This document shows, in pieces, positions 24,020 through 36,900 of a stretch of 64,000 nt of DNA. The DNA comes from Arthrobotrys musiformis. Taxonomy: Eukaryota > Ascomycota > Orbiliomycetes > Orbiliales > Orbiliaceae. The translations under genes and the position numbers were made by a program. Position 1 is the first letter of the stretch. The number at the start of each line of letters is the position of its first letter. Location: NCBI GenBank assembly GCA_036971715.1, contig JAVHJL010000006.1:1550001-1614000 (forward strand), read 5' to 3'. Under the pieces are notes generated by a model, which searched no databases, had not been told where the DNA came from, and saw only the letters and a program-made list of their open reading frames with translations.

Positions 24020-24937
24020 ATGAGGATGCATCTTTGGGGGGCTATCCTAGTTCTCGCTATCATATCCAACGCTATGATCCTACCTCTGGCCCCATATTTG
24101 GGCAAAGATGCTAATACTACCATTTCTAACACTTCCGTTGTTGAAAGAGCGGTTCCTCCCACATTGTTCTATTCAAATTGGAGGCTCCAGTGCCCCGGTA
24201 CCCAAGGTATTTTAAGGATGAATCCCGATCCGGATGCCTATATTACAATCAATGGCAACAAACGGCCGCGGATTGACATGCATCCACAAGATCAAGCGGC
24301 CGTGCGCCGGCGAAAAGGCCGCATTCGCAGTTTCCTAGACCGGTGCAATCTCTGCAAGTGTGATCAAATCGATGGTACATTGATAATGGACCCTACTACC
24401 AGAGCGTTCAGGGACAAGCGACCCAATTACCACACGGAATACACGGTCATGCAATGCCGGTTTTGGTGGAGTAAGTTTTCTTTCTTTGAGGCTCTATACT
24501 GGGTATTCAGCACATGTTGACCCATTTCATACATAGACTGCCACTGTGTATTCCAGATGAAATCACCCGACCGAGACGACGGAATCCCCGTTGAGGAATA
24601 CCAAGATGCGCTTGATAATGTCCCATTTGCGGTTAAACAACAGAACCCTGCCTGGCGCTGGAATCCAGCGTCACATCCGGGGTTTTCTATGTCGTGGCAA
24701 GGCCTAGCGCCGCGCCAACACGGGCAGGCTGACAAAGAGATGGTCCCCGGAATGGATGAACCGTACTACCTTGAGGGACCAGACTATGGATGGCGGGAGA
24801 AAGATTCTTTGAGCGGTCTAAGGGAGATGTTCGGTCCAGGACCGGGTATTTTTGGTAGCAAGGTATCCAAACGAGATACGTCCGATATTGATGATACGAC
24901 CGAGGCCAGCGGATCCGCTATTAGGGTCGGTACTTAG
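24020..24937 (+). CDS. Secreted cysteine-rich orphan protein A (paralog of 58083-59315)
   Basis: No known family recognised. Exons 24020-24470 and 24537-24937 give 283 residues; the 66-bp intron is phase 1 (gtaagt...acatag). I prefer the ATG at 24020 to 23984 because it places the hydrophobic signal peptide (WGAILVLAIISNAMILPLAP) at the N-terminus and has A at -3. Cysteines are C58, C109, C112, C114, C146, C152 and C154, giving CxxCxC then Cx5CxC. After the intron come YQDALDNVPF, the WRWNP segment and an acidic/Pro/Gly-rich tail with a KR dibasic site near the end. NTT and NTS offer N-glycosylation sites. The protein at 58083-59315 shares the cysteine spacing and the intron. An apoplastic or effector-like role is possible but unsupported. 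Confidence 0.82.
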
Positions 24938-27208
24938 GAGTCGAATGATAAAAGCCCAAGCCTAAAAACGAGTGAGGTTTCATAGTTAAAGTATGTGGAA
25001 TCCCGGGCATTTCCCTCTCCCACTTCTTGACCTTTCAAATACGCCTGCGAATAATATTTTAATTTCTAGCTTGTATAGGAAGCTTTAAACCTCATGTTTA
25101 CAAGACGGTGATATTTTCTTTTTGGTGCATGGAGGGGTGATATATATAGTTTCGATTTCATTGAGTTCTTGGGTTGCGGAGCTGGAGTATATAGTATGCG
25201 CGTACATGGCCGCGCGCCGCGAGTTGCCTATTAATTAGCTATGCTTACGGTTGACTTAGATATTGGTATCGGATTCATCCCTAATATAACATTCCACCCT
25301 CTCTGAAAAAAGGCTAAAACTTGATCCATATCGCGAGACCAATCTATATGCATCTAACTATCTTTGATGATGAGGATAAGGCTGCATGCCGAACACCAAC
25401 ATCGTACATACAATACCTGCGGTACATGCACCTTAGTAAGATATCACAGACAATTGCGCAACTTAACTATCTACCCGCGTTCTTGTAGATATAGGCATCT
25501 CGACTCTTTAACTATAGGCAACCAAACCAATGGCCCGAACGCCACACCGAGCTCTATAAATTTTGCTTTGGACAAGGAAAAGATTTTTTTCTCCTCCATC
25601 AACAAGGGTGTGGTACGTACATGCACGTACTTTATAACGGCGATCGATCATGGGTGGCTTCATACTACCTATGTTTATAACTCGAGGGACGGAACATACC
25701 GGTATCAAACTAGCGAACCTCTCACCATTTTTCAAGTCGGTCCTTATTGGATGGAAAAGGATACAAGTCCGGATAGATGCACCCAATTGTGTACTACTAT
25801 GGGCATTATAATAGACTGGTTAGGCCGAATATTAGGTTTCATACCTGCTTAGCAAAGTGTACCGGAATCTACAAGTCCCCGTAGAGGGGCTGGGGCTACT
25901 AGTATACTCGACGTGTGTGGAGTTAAGCCGTGAAGATGATCCGACCCCAAATCGAGCTTAGGCGCAGGAGGGCCCCGATTCTCTAGAATCTTTGTCTTTA
26001 AAACTGCAAGTACTCCCCGGGTATGTCAATCCTTTCAGGTATCTCCCTCGGGAGAATTCACGGCCATCGATTTCCCACGCATTGGCGTACTATTGCTGTG
26101 CCATTCCCTGCATTCTTGGGGCCTTAGGGAGTTTGCCGCCTAATGAACCCCCGAGGCGGGTGGAGAAACAAGTGAGCCGTGTCGAGGCTAGACTAGCAAG
26201 ATTTCGCAAGGTTGGGATTATCCTTTTTTTGCTTGATTGTGTAAGATCTTTTCGGTAGAGTTCCAAGATTCTGGGACCCTCAGAGAGAACAACGTCATAG
26301 ACAGGGTCGGGATTCTTTTCTTCTTCTCGAAATTGAATGGGCGAGTTCCTTGGGCCTTGTTGCATTTTACATGCTGTAGGATAGATCTGAGCCGAGACTC
26401 GATATGGATTGGATTGAGAAATGCAAATGCCGTGCATGCCGTCTATTATCATGTGAAACAGCTGACCCGAACATTAGCCCCAGGACGGAATACATGTGCC
26501 TCAAACCCGAAGTCGTAATTTCCAATGCCACCGAGCCAATACGTCGACTTTTCTTGTTCTTTCGCCGACTGTGGCGTCACAAGACAGCTTCAAATCGCCG
26601 CTTGGTGCGCACGGTCATGATAGCGAAATCATGACATCACTGAGGCGAACAAGCCACGACCCTTGCTCGATTGATCAACTACCACATTGGACAACACAGT
26701 ATGTGAATTCATACAGGGTTCTGACCATCAATATTAAAGCTAACGGCCGGCAAAGACGTCAGGGTCCAAATCACGAGGTCGGTGCGGGACGTCATGTAAG
26801 GACCCTTATTATTATTGTCACTTTTATTTTTGTGTCGTGTCAGTTCTTTGGAGGGCGGATAGCGGGGACTCCTACTACGCCATTGCATTGAATCGACTAT
26901 ATTGTAATTGTACCAGTAGGTGCATATGGCCCCGCATCACGATCGTTGGCGAATGCAGGGACGACGCAGCGGTTTCGTCATAAATATTTTGGAAACTTCG
27001 ATGTCATTTGCTGCTCGATGTGTATTTAAAAGCCCCATATTTGTCGTTTCCTGATCCTATTTTACAGTATGCAATTATCTTATCATTTCACTTAAATTTA
27101 TAAACTGTATCGCGATATCGACGTTTCTTCGAAAAAAAAAAAAAAAACCTTCGAATGCCCTTCAACCTTTGGTAATATAATCCAAATCGGAAAACTATAT
27201 ATAAAATA
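24938..27208. other. Intergenic region, 2.3 kb, with weak open frames
   Basis: Holds a 162-codon frame at 25364-25852 (+) and a Cys-rich 76-codon frame at 26404-26634 (+), neither with a recognisable family, signal peptide or convincing splicing. They could be remnants of decayed genes near orphan A or chance frames. The last 60 bases before 27209 are AT-rich (actatatataaaataatg) and probably act as the promoter of the small basic protein. Confidence 0.5.
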
Positions 27209-27641
27209 ATGCCTTATAGAAGAGTTCACCGCACCCGTCCCGCTGGTGGGCACACTACCGTCCGAACTACCCGGACCAAACCTACCTTGATGGACCGACT
27301 AACCGGCCGCCGTGGTCACACCACTACAACCACAAGTACCACCCGTTCCACTCGCCCCCATCGTCGCCATCACCACCATGCCCATACTACTACTACAACA
27401 GCTGCAGCTCCTGTTCATCACCAAAGGCGACGGCCAGGGTTAGGCGATAAAATTAGCGGCGCTTTGATGAGAATCAAGGGAAGTTTGACTAGAAGGCCTG
27501 GCTTAAAGGTGAGCTTCTATTGACTATATTCCCATCTAATTTCAATGTGACAAAAATATCTGACAAATATTTTAGGCTGCTGGGACTCGTCGTCAGAGAG
27601 GTACCGATGGCCGTGGGAGTCGCCGACATCACTATTATTAG
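27209..27641 (+). CDS. Small basic Thr/His-rich protein with conserved C-terminal core
   Basis: Exons 27209-27508 and 27576-27641 give 121 residues; the 67-bp phase-0 intron runs gtgagc...tttag. The N-terminal half is Arg/Thr/His-rich low complexity (TTTTTSTTRSTRPHRRHHHH). The C-terminal 45 residues are ordered in character: LGDKISGALMRIKGSLT, then RRPGLK, and after the intron AAGTRRQRGTDGRGSRR. This core looks like a small protein widespread in filamentous ascomycetes whose function I do not know; that recollection is from memory and untested. It is very basic and has no signal peptide or membrane segment, so nucleic-acid binding is a guess. A TATA-like stretch lies within 20 bases of the start codon, so the leader may be very short or the promoter may lie further upstream. 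Confidence 0.82.
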
Positions 27642-29494
27642 GCTCCCTATATATATACCTGATTAAATTTGATATTAAATTTGGCTCTAATATGGTAGAA
27701 AAGAGTACATGCTGGCTTGATCACTCTGTACCGAAGCGCTACGTTTTCATTTGAATTTGTTTTGTGTATTGTTTCTTTATTATATTAACACTTGTCCAGA
27801 GGGTGGCGCTGCACAGGAGACAAATGCTTTAGTCTGGGGGTCACTCAAACGCTTGTTATTTTATTTATGTATTATAAGTTTAGTTTAAAATTACAGTGCA
27901 TATATATTGCTAGCAAAGTTAACAAATAGATTTAGAGGCCAGGGAGGATTTGTGTAATATGATGCACTATGGATATTTTGATATTCGCTTCTTGAGTACT
28001 TGTAGTAGATGCTTGAATATGAATCGATATGAGTCGTCTGCGCTATAAAATCCCATATTCAAGCTATTCGGTGCCATTGTAGGCCTTCTCTTAAGATCTT
28101 TCGCTCTAGCTAAATTTGGGGGTCGTGTGCGGCATCAACTTACCGCGAGCGAATTTTATGTAATGGAAATTAATTTCAAACAGGCGTGTTACACAGACTC
28201 GAAGCTAAAAAGCCATGTCCCCCAAGGCTAAAATTCGTCCCTTGGAATTGCTAGTCGAGGGAAAGGTTTTATAGAAGCATATGGAAATGCAGGTATTGAA
28301 TTTAGCCTGTATTCTGAAACCCTTGGACATGTGCGCTTTTTATAAAATTGGTACTATGTGATATCACTTTTTTTCTCTTTTGTCTTACACTCAAAATATG
28401 CAACCTCCGTCGATAGACATGGAACCGCGATCGCTGCCGTCCTGCAAGATGAGCACATCCCGTTCCCGCCGACTTTTCTGCCAGGTTACTTGCAACTTAG
28501 ACTTTATTGTGACTCCACTAGCTGCTGGGCTTTTTTTTTTGGCTTTATGCTAGCAGATGTTACCCAAACCTCGTTATTATAATATAGCTGTAGCCCTAGG
28601 ATTTACATTTCCGAAAGCTAAGGAGCTAAGAAGGAAGAAAACCTTTTTCTTTGCGTCCGTCCCCGCTTCTATAATCCCCGTGCTGTTCTTGTGACTATAT
28701 TATTTAGCTTACACGACAGGTCCGATCATGTTATACGAAGATTATATAATTCACACACGCATGCAAAATAAAATGCACTGATGAGCTGGATTTGCCGTGT
28801 GTGCTTGGGGAGTACTGAAAAGTACATACATCTCCCCGAGTGGATAGCAACTTGGATGGTGATACGGCATAGACGAACGTGCAGACTCCGGGAACCACGT
28901 CGAACCAACGAAAGGAGACATTCCGGAATCAGTTTGCAGCGTGGGGGTTCATGCTATATGGCATTGCATTGTATCGCAGGAAAGGAGATGTGGACTATGT
29001 AATGCATGTACTGTAATGCACGGGAAGAGGTCTCGCCCCCGCCGCTAGGCCAATGGTTGGAGGAGATGGCCTGGTGCATATAAGGAGATGAGAGTTTCCA
29101 AGAGTCCGGGAAGGAGTGGTGCTGCATGGTGGTCAGAAGGGGTTTCGTGTAACCCTAACTTACGCCTACTGCCCGGAGGTCCTGAGGCCGAGACGGCTAC
29201 GGGCCGAGACCTGGTGAGCGGCAAGTGCGCGGGCCGCTGCCGGGGAAGGCCAAAAATGTCAAGCCGAGCTTGGTCGACAATTCTCAAGCCCTGGACAGTA
29301 TTTCTGCGGCAGCGAGACTGCGAATGTGGTTTTGCGCTTGTATGATGCAGCAAAAACTGTGATATTCAATTGTTCAGAAAAAGTAGATACAAGTGACTTT
29401 CACGTGAAAAAAGTAGGTAATGGAACACTGAAGGTACAAGCCCTTCTGTCTTACCGGTCGCTCCAATCTCTTTCAACTAAATGTTTCTCGGTAT
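27642..29494. other. Intergenic region, 1.85 kb, with a GC-rich island
   Basis: No gene supported. Most is AT-rich, but about 29145-29260 is sharply GC-rich (cgggccgctgccgggg and similar) and contrasts with both flanks. Short frames on both strands there are likely composition artefacts. The 3' ends of the small basic gene and the aminopeptidase gene face each other across this region. Confidence 0.5.
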
Positions 29495-30991
29495 TTATAC
29501 ACCATTCACCGTTCGTTCCACGTCATCGATCTCCTTCACGACATCCGTCAAATTCTCGTACCCGTCCTTTGTAACTAGTACATCGTCCTCGATTCTCACA
29601 CCTCCCACAGTCCAATATTTATCCAACACCTCTCTGTTAATATACTTGTTGTGCTTCGGATCGTCCAAATAAGGCTTAATAATGAATTCGCAGAAGTAGA
29701 CTCCCGGTTCTACCGTGATCACAGCCCGTTCCTTCAATGGTATTCGGACTCTTAGATACCTATACATAGGATCCGAATCCGAGTAGTTCGGATGCCCACC
29801 GGTATCGTGTGTATCCATTCCCATATGGTGGCCTAGGCCATGTGGGAGGAAAGCGCAACTAGTTCGGTTCGCAAGGATTTCATCTACAGTTCCGTTATGG
29901 AAGATGCCGAGATCTAGGAAGCCTTGGATAAGGATTTTATGGACGGTCTCGTGGATAGTATCCCAGAGGATACCAGGTCTGATCATGGCGAGGGCGTCTA
30001 GTTGCATTTTGAGGACAAGCGAGTATATTTCTCTCGACTCTTGTGTGAACTTGCCGTTGAGTGGGAAGACGCGGGTGATATCCTAGGCGCCCATTAGTTT
30101 TTTTTTTGCTATGGTATCATGCAGCAGCAGGAAGCAGGGCTCACAGATGCGTAGAGGTCGTATTCGCAACCACCGTCGATAAGGATATTCAAACGGTCGC
30201 CAAAAGCCTGGTTGTTGTGGATGTAATGCAGAGTTGCGGCGTTAGTGCCCGAGGCAATGATGCTTTCGTAAGCCTGTCGTCTAGCCCCACGCCTGATGCA
30301 ATTCTCTAAGACTGTATCATGGTTAGCAAACATTTCAACATACTTCTTGGAGACTCATGTAGAGCGTACAAATCCCCTCGAGCTCATGCTCAAACTTGGT
30401 AGTCTTCGCCGCCTTCATCAAAGCCACATGTGCGATCCCGCTGATCTCGTTCGCATGCTTGATAAGTGCTACCTCGTAGTCGTCCTTGTAAACTCGGCAC
30501 TCGTCAATCGCTTCCTTAAGGTCCTTCGAGAGTTTCACCGTCGCCTCTCCACCCTTCAGAGCCGTAACGCGGTCCGACACCTGTTCTGGAATGGCCAGTA
30601 TCTCGCCCTTCAAATCTGTCTCCAGCTCGTTAGAGTACTTGGCCACGTCGACATCGAATTTATTCTTTGCACCATCAGCATCCAACGGCAGTCCGCTCCA
30701 CATAACCTCCTCAGGGTCAATGGGCGGAATGTAGAGCGTCAAGAAGTCCTTGGCGATATCATAGGTCAAATAACAGTTTGGAAGGGCACATCCCGACAGA
30801 TAGAAGAAGTAGCGGCGCTGGTGGAAGGGCGCTTCTTGGTCTTTATCTTCCTCCAGGCGAGACTTTTGAGATTCAAGGTAAATGGTGCCACTGGTGAGCG
30901 AGAGGTGTTTGGCGACGGCACGCGCGTGGGCTTTGGCGGGGTACTTGTGGGAGGAGAGGTACTCCGAGACGGCGGTTGGGTAGATCGCCAT
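29495..30991 (-). CDS. Xaa-Pro aminopeptidase / prolidase-like, peptidase family M24B
   Basis: Metallopeptidase that removes residues from peptides with proline in second position, probably cytosolic. Exons 30991-30370, 30311-30145 and 30082-29495 give 458 residues, the usual length for fungal enzymes of this group. Introns are 58 bp (gtacgc...tgctaacc...acag) and 62 bp (gtgagc...ctag). The first donor was chosen because it restores LEGIFLENCIRRGARRQAY; the reading frame open past it would skip this conserved block. The N-terminal AMP_N-like domain spans about 10-150. The pita-bread catalytic domain carries all five metal ligands: D253 (IDGG), D264 (DITR), H348 (HGLGHHMG), E388 (TVEPG) and E428 (RIEDDV). 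DTHDTGGHPNY fits the fungal prolidase-like branch. No signal peptide is seen. A strong antisense frame on the plus strand is a shadow. Confidence 0.93.
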
Positions 30992-32147
30992 CCTTTCAGG
31001 TCTTGAGCACGATGTAGCGGTATTTGAAGTTACTCCGCGAATGAAGCTTCGAGATTTGTGGTTTTGTCTAGTCGTCTGATATGCTACCCCGCTAAATATA
31101 TAGGAAACAAACCCCCATTACCACGGAGCGTCAATCAATCGAGAATCATCACGAGGCAAATAATGGGGCAGCATGCAACAAGGCTGCAGGTGTCCATGTG
31201 GGCACGGGCACGGGCATCCCGCAGACTCAGACTCACCTATTCAGAGCTGTTGCGATCCTGATGCCTATTGTGCCTTTAAAAGACCTTCTGCAACAGGAAA
31301 TAGAGCGATGAAGCAAGAACATGCAGAATTCGAAGAGATTTCGGGATGTTCTGAAGCTTAAGCTTATCGCTATCGATCGAGGTCACACATCCCACCAAAT
31401 TAAGCCGTCGGTTGCCGCTTTGGGCGGGCATCGAAGACAACGCACATTTTACAACACGGCTGCAACGCTAGCGGATTAATTAATTGGTTTATCCAAAGGG
31501 TGGCCTCTCGCACCTTGGGAATCGCACCAGGTTCAAGATTACCAGTATATATTCTCGTTTTATATATAATGTTAATAACTCCAGATTAAAAACAGGAAGT
31601 TCAAGCAAACTTGGGTAGCCCAGAAGGCATGTGGCTAACCGGTCTATGGGTCGTAGTCAAAGTCCGCTTGTCTTGTTTCTTTGTTATAGGGCCCCATGAA
31701 CCACAGAGCGTCAATGCTTTGTTCCGTTTCATATGCAGGCCTCGTGAACAGCTAGGTCGATCGTTATCAACACTATGTAAAACTGTATCCTAGCGTGAAG
31801 CGCTTAAGCTTCTATCAGCTAGGACCTGACTCCCCATGTGCACTTGTTCCATGGTTGGTTTCATATCGTGGGTTTCGCAACGTTAACCCCATGGCCCATA
31901 CATATATCGAAAATTTAACAAGTTCGCCACTATTGCTAAAGGTATGAAATAAAGATCCTCAAGGGGATCTACGACGGCTATGAGGTTCATTAAAGGAAAA
32001 CCGTCTACCGTGACGTTCGGAGATACAATTCAATCCCAAAATCAGGGGAAGCTATCAACCGTTACTCCCAGACTTTAATCGCATCCACCCAAGCGCCGTG
32101 GGAAAGCCGACACGTATACCCATAAGCTCTATCAGAGTCGAATAACA
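30992..32147. other. Intergenic region, 1.2 kb
   Basis: Divergent spacer between the aminopeptidase (-) and the disordered protein (+). It should contain both promoters. No gene, RNA or clear repeat was seen. Confidence 0.6.
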
Positions 32148-33953
32148 ATGATTAGGATAAGGAGCAAGGAAGATCTTTTCCATAAGGGCGTCTCTCCGTG
32201 GCATAGTCGGAATAAATGTCGCAATCGTAAACAGTATGTTGGTACATGGCAAGAGCGAAACCAGGGCCAATTGCTTCTACAAGGGAGTGGCAACTCAGTC
32301 TTGGATCCGTGGGTTATTTATGATAGTGAGGAAACTGGAGCTGTTGAGACAGAGGCGAAAGGACCTCAGCCGACCATTGGGGCCGTGGCCGACGAGGCAC
32401 TGGTATCTAGCTCACCCCATCCTACAAACCAATGCCCCGTGAGGGTTCACCAGGAACGTTTAAGGGGGCCGGGGAGCCCAAAAGAAGACGGTCTAGAAGA
32501 TAGGGCAAATGAAAGAGTAGCAGACATGTTCCCTGTGCCAGACATCGATATCGCTCAGATGGTGACAACTATAAATGGTAAGATTCCAAAGCTTTCTTTA
32601 TGCCTAATCCTGTTATGATAAAGTTTGAGAGGCCATCTAAAAGGCACATTCTTCATGCAAGCTTGCATCTCCGAGGCCAAGGGGAGTGATCATAATAGAG
32701 AAAGCTAATACAATCATTTCCTTTATGCAGATAGACATCCTGAAATTAATATTGCGCTGAGCACTAGCAACCCGGACGAGTTCCGTGGCCCCCAGGAGCG
32801 GCTCAACTCTATAAGCAGCTTTGTAAACCAAAGTTCAGGGAGCCTAGAATTCTCGTCAAGGATGATAGACGATGAACTGTACAATGATATCAACTCGCAC
32901 GGCCCCTTATCATCGACGAATCCTCGCCCGGATTCCAATTCACTATGCTATTTATTGTCCGCTACAGAACAACCCCTCCCATCGAATACTCAAATGCAAA
33001 CAGGCCAAATGTCCAGCCAGCTCAAGTACCCTTGTATCATTAGAGGATTGCGGCCTGGGCAGTCTACTTCGAGCTCCAGCATCGCAGACCAGGCCACCCG
33101 GGAAGCGAGCGCACCATTAGAGGAATATGCTAGTGGGGCTTACGAGCCAAAGCGCGCGATAACCAATCCTACAGCCTCGGCTCCCGTCGCTACAACCAGG
33201 AAGCCAAAGAAGAAAAGAAAGAGGTCACAAAGTAAGCACTCGCTTCAATCTTGAAGCTGCCTCAATTAACATTCAACGCACTAACCAAATAATATAACAG
33301 CGACGGCTGCACGAAAGAGGCGCGCCAAAAAGTCAACAACTTCGAATACAAGGGCGCGAGCCAGTGACACCCCTCCTTTGGAGAATGGCGAAAATGGTGA
33401 TGCTTGGGGCGGAGAACACAGCGTCAAGACTTTGATCGCTCTAGACAACAACATTTACCAAAGCTCAGCTCGTGATCGTGAAACCTCTCCCTCAGCTATT
33501 ACTGAAGTATCTTCTTCCGCCATCAGCGTCCTATCAAGAACACCTTCAATCATGTCCACCAAATCATCACAAGAGGCCCTTTCTAGGCCACAGCGGACTG
33601 AGAGCGAAGCTGTTCGCCAACAAACGGCCACTCTTGCTTCATCTTCTCCATCGTTAGAAAGCGTAGCTCAACAAGAGCATTCTGAGCAAGAGCCCAGATA
33701 TCTTGGTTCGCCAGAAAGGCCCACGACCATTTCAGAAATATCTGACGATGAAATCGAAGCAAAGAAATTCTTCGTCCCAAATCGTGCAGCCGTTCAAAAC
33801 CTTAACCGGCTTTTCTTCACCCCCCATCCTCAAAGTCTCCTCACCCGCGAGGAGATGTCGCGCTTCATAAACCCAGACCTTCTCTCTCGCTTCAACCCAG
33901 CACTAAGGAGACCATCCAGGAATCTCAGTCCTCCAAAACCTCTAAGAAAGTAG
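32148..33953 (+). CDS. Hypothetical disordered protein, probably nuclear
   Basis: No family recognised. Exons 32148-32577, 32731-33231 and 33301-33953 give 527 residues; introns of 153 and 69 bp keep frame (gtaaga...atgcag and gtaagc...taacag). The protein is mostly low-complexity, Ser/Thr/Pro/Glu-rich. A basic patch spans the second splice junction (RKPKKKRKRSQ, then ARKRRAKKS) and looks like a nuclear localisation signal. The most ordered part is the C-terminus, about residues 445-527: PERPTTISEISDDEIEAKKFF, LNRLFFTPHPQSLLTREEMSRFI and DLLSRFNPALRRP. The first exon is the least certain; an upstream exon cannot be excluded. Transcription or chromatin function is only a guess from composition. 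Confidence 0.72.
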
Positions 33954-36900
33954 AGCCAATTGGTTCCAGTTTATCACCTTCCGGAGCGATAATCAACCAG
34001 AAGCTTCCACCTTTCCCTACAATACTGCCGTCGAGATAATTTCTACCTTCAGTCTCACCGAAACGCTAGTCTGGGAGTCACGACTAGATGGGGCGCTTTG
34101 GGTATAGCACTTTTTTTGTTCTTCTCACGAAGTTTCATTCTCTCTAAAACTTCTTTCAGAACCTTTCCCTTTGTTTCGAACCCGAACCCTCTTTCTCTTA
34201 CGAACAATGAAATTATGATACTGGTTGTACGGCGTTTTCGGATCTATAGACAGATGTTCGCATGCTCTGTTTTACAAGGTTGCAGGAGTTTCAATTCAAT
34301 ATTGCTCTGTACTTAAATAAGACGTACTACTGGACCTTCAACTCTTCCCTTTCTCCCCTTCGCTCCCCATGAAATATCTTTTCCACCCCCCCAAAAAAGT
34401 TCATAGATGGTAACGTCCAAGCTCGCGAAGATGCTTTGGTTTTTCCGTTTGATCTTCTCTTCGAAACCATCAAAAGACATGAAGGGTACAACCTCGAAAA
34501 AAGACTCGGAAACCAGCACTGTCCCACCGCAAAGGCAACGAGCACCAAGGCTCGACCCGATAAGGCTATCTAATAGAACGATTCCACTTGTCCCAACTCT
34601 CCCGTAGATCTATACCCAACTAAGGTTTCGAAGTATCAAGGGACTAGAATCCGAACATGGCACAGTTCAAAGACTCCCGGATTGTCAACCTTTTTTACGC
34701 TGCGGCGCAGACTGGACTCTATTACTATTAAAACTAGATGTGATTGATATCATCGGTGCATCGGAATAGCGAACGCTATTCTGGAGGAAGGTCTGAGAAA
34801 GATCGAAAGAGCACCGATACCCAATGCATCGACATATATGCAGACGCGAGCGATGCAATCGGATATTTGGAGAATGTGATACTCAGCTGCCAATGCAGGG
34901 AATCCCGAAAGGAAATGCATTGTCGATGGTACTGATAGGCTATGATATATTATGTGTTAGTACGGCTCAGCCTCTACCTTGATTTCCTTTGTTGATACAG
35001 CAAATCGAATCCCATGGATTTTAATCGTGAATGAAAGAGCTACACTATAGAAGCGCAATAGACTAGGCAATCTGCGGCCGGCGAGAACAGGTGTTTTATA
35101 CGACGGCTCTTTTCGAACGGGAACGCTTGATCTGAGCCCAGCCTGCGGTGTGACGTTTAACTTACAACAGTTTGTACATACCATGTGCACCCTTATTGGA
35201 GGTGGTCTCAGTTGAAGCTGCCAGATATGTCACATGGGAGCCCGGTAACGAGGAGCTGGATGGGGTCTATAAACTAGCGAGGGAGGACAGGGGGGTATGG
35301 GGTAAACTGAGAGGACCAAAAACAACTAGCCCGGAGGAGATGGGCTTCAGGGAACTATATATGACTTTAGGGGGGCATACAGCATGCCCAATGCTAGTCT
35401 CGTGCCCGGGTCAACTATGTCATCATTGTTTAATATGTGGATTTGAGGCTATTCAATATGCGCATTGCCGCAGGCACCCTTATAGTGAACGAGATATAGA
35501 TAAGTTTTAGTATCCTTAGCCAAGCTTGATGATATTCGTGCGATCATGTACGTCCTAGCTCATGACGTCTAAATTCTCTCCATGCATTACATTTAATGCC
35601 ACATGTGTTAATATATTGATAGTCTCAGGGCCAGGCAGTACGGTGATCAGCTATCACAGTAAACTACTCGATATATCGATAGAGCTCGGCTGTCAACTTT
35701 TTCTCCCCCCTTTCTTTCCAAAAAAGAAAGAAAAAACCACGTAGTAAAACCACCGTAGTATTTGGTCTCGTACCTAGACCGCACAAGAGTGACCTCTTAT
35801 CTCGTACCCAGACCTGGGAGTGACCCCCAAGGAGCTCAAAGTCTCATCCAGAATCGGCCTTTGTATGGGGCGAATGCGTGGATCTGATTGATATCATGCA
35901 TAGTGGCTGTCCCATCGCACATACCCATTGTATGATTGGTCAATTGAACCCTTCAAATGGGGGGAGGAGGATTCAACGAATAGGGTTTGTTACCAGGCAG
36001 CTGGAAATACATTGCTGGGGGTAGTTGTGGGCCTATGTATCGCAGTGTTGCAGTGCTATGTGCGGGGATGCCATTGTGGTCATCGTTGTGATGACGTTCG
36101 CACTAGGGGAATTTAGCTAATTGGAAGTTAGACATAGTTAGGTAATCGGCACCAGACCAACCCTGAGCTCTCGGGTTCGCACTTCTCGCTCCAAATTCGC
36201 AAATGGAATTTGCAATGCATATATGTAGTCGGCTATACAGTCGAGATTATACATCATCGCCTTAACTATTTCCGGAAGTGATATTGGTGTCTCAGTTTGT
36301 GCCTCCAGACTAGGTATCTCAGTTGGCCCGAGGGTCTCCGGATCCCCTTACCTTAGCATTGGTAGTATCTTGTAACAATGGGCTACATGTATACATACAT
36401 ACATCTTGTAGTTAGCCTCTTTTGTAAGCGGAAGAACTCGCTGGAGCTTGGTCTGGGCTGGAGCTCTGCGCTCCGAATATCCTAGTGTACAATTTTTCTT
36501 TTCTCTTTTTTTTCTCGATCGATGCAAGAGGAGTTAATCAGAAGAGACGAAATAAAAAGGGATATATGCCCGTCCCGCTTCTAGTAGGTGGTAAAGGGGG
36601 GAATGGGCAACGGGATGGGGTGTCCCCCAGGCCATGCAATTAATTTGCCGTTCTCGCCAGGTTGCAGCTTGAAAGACGCCACGAAAATTGAAAAAAAGGG
36701 GACGCGGCATATTACGATCGACGAACACGGCTTCATGTGACCACGCTAGCATTCATCTTTCGGGGCTGATCCTGGCCGCCTTGAAACGGTTGGTTCGCTT
36801 CGTGGAAGAAAATGTTGGGTTGGCTCCGGACCTGAAGAATATCCAATCAAAAAACCTGCCTTTCTATAGTCACTATGCAAGCCTCGAATTTCTGACAGCT

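Noticed and set aside
30296..31006. 236-codon plus-strand frame
   Set aside because: Antisense shadow of the aminopeptidase exon, which has all catalytic ligands.
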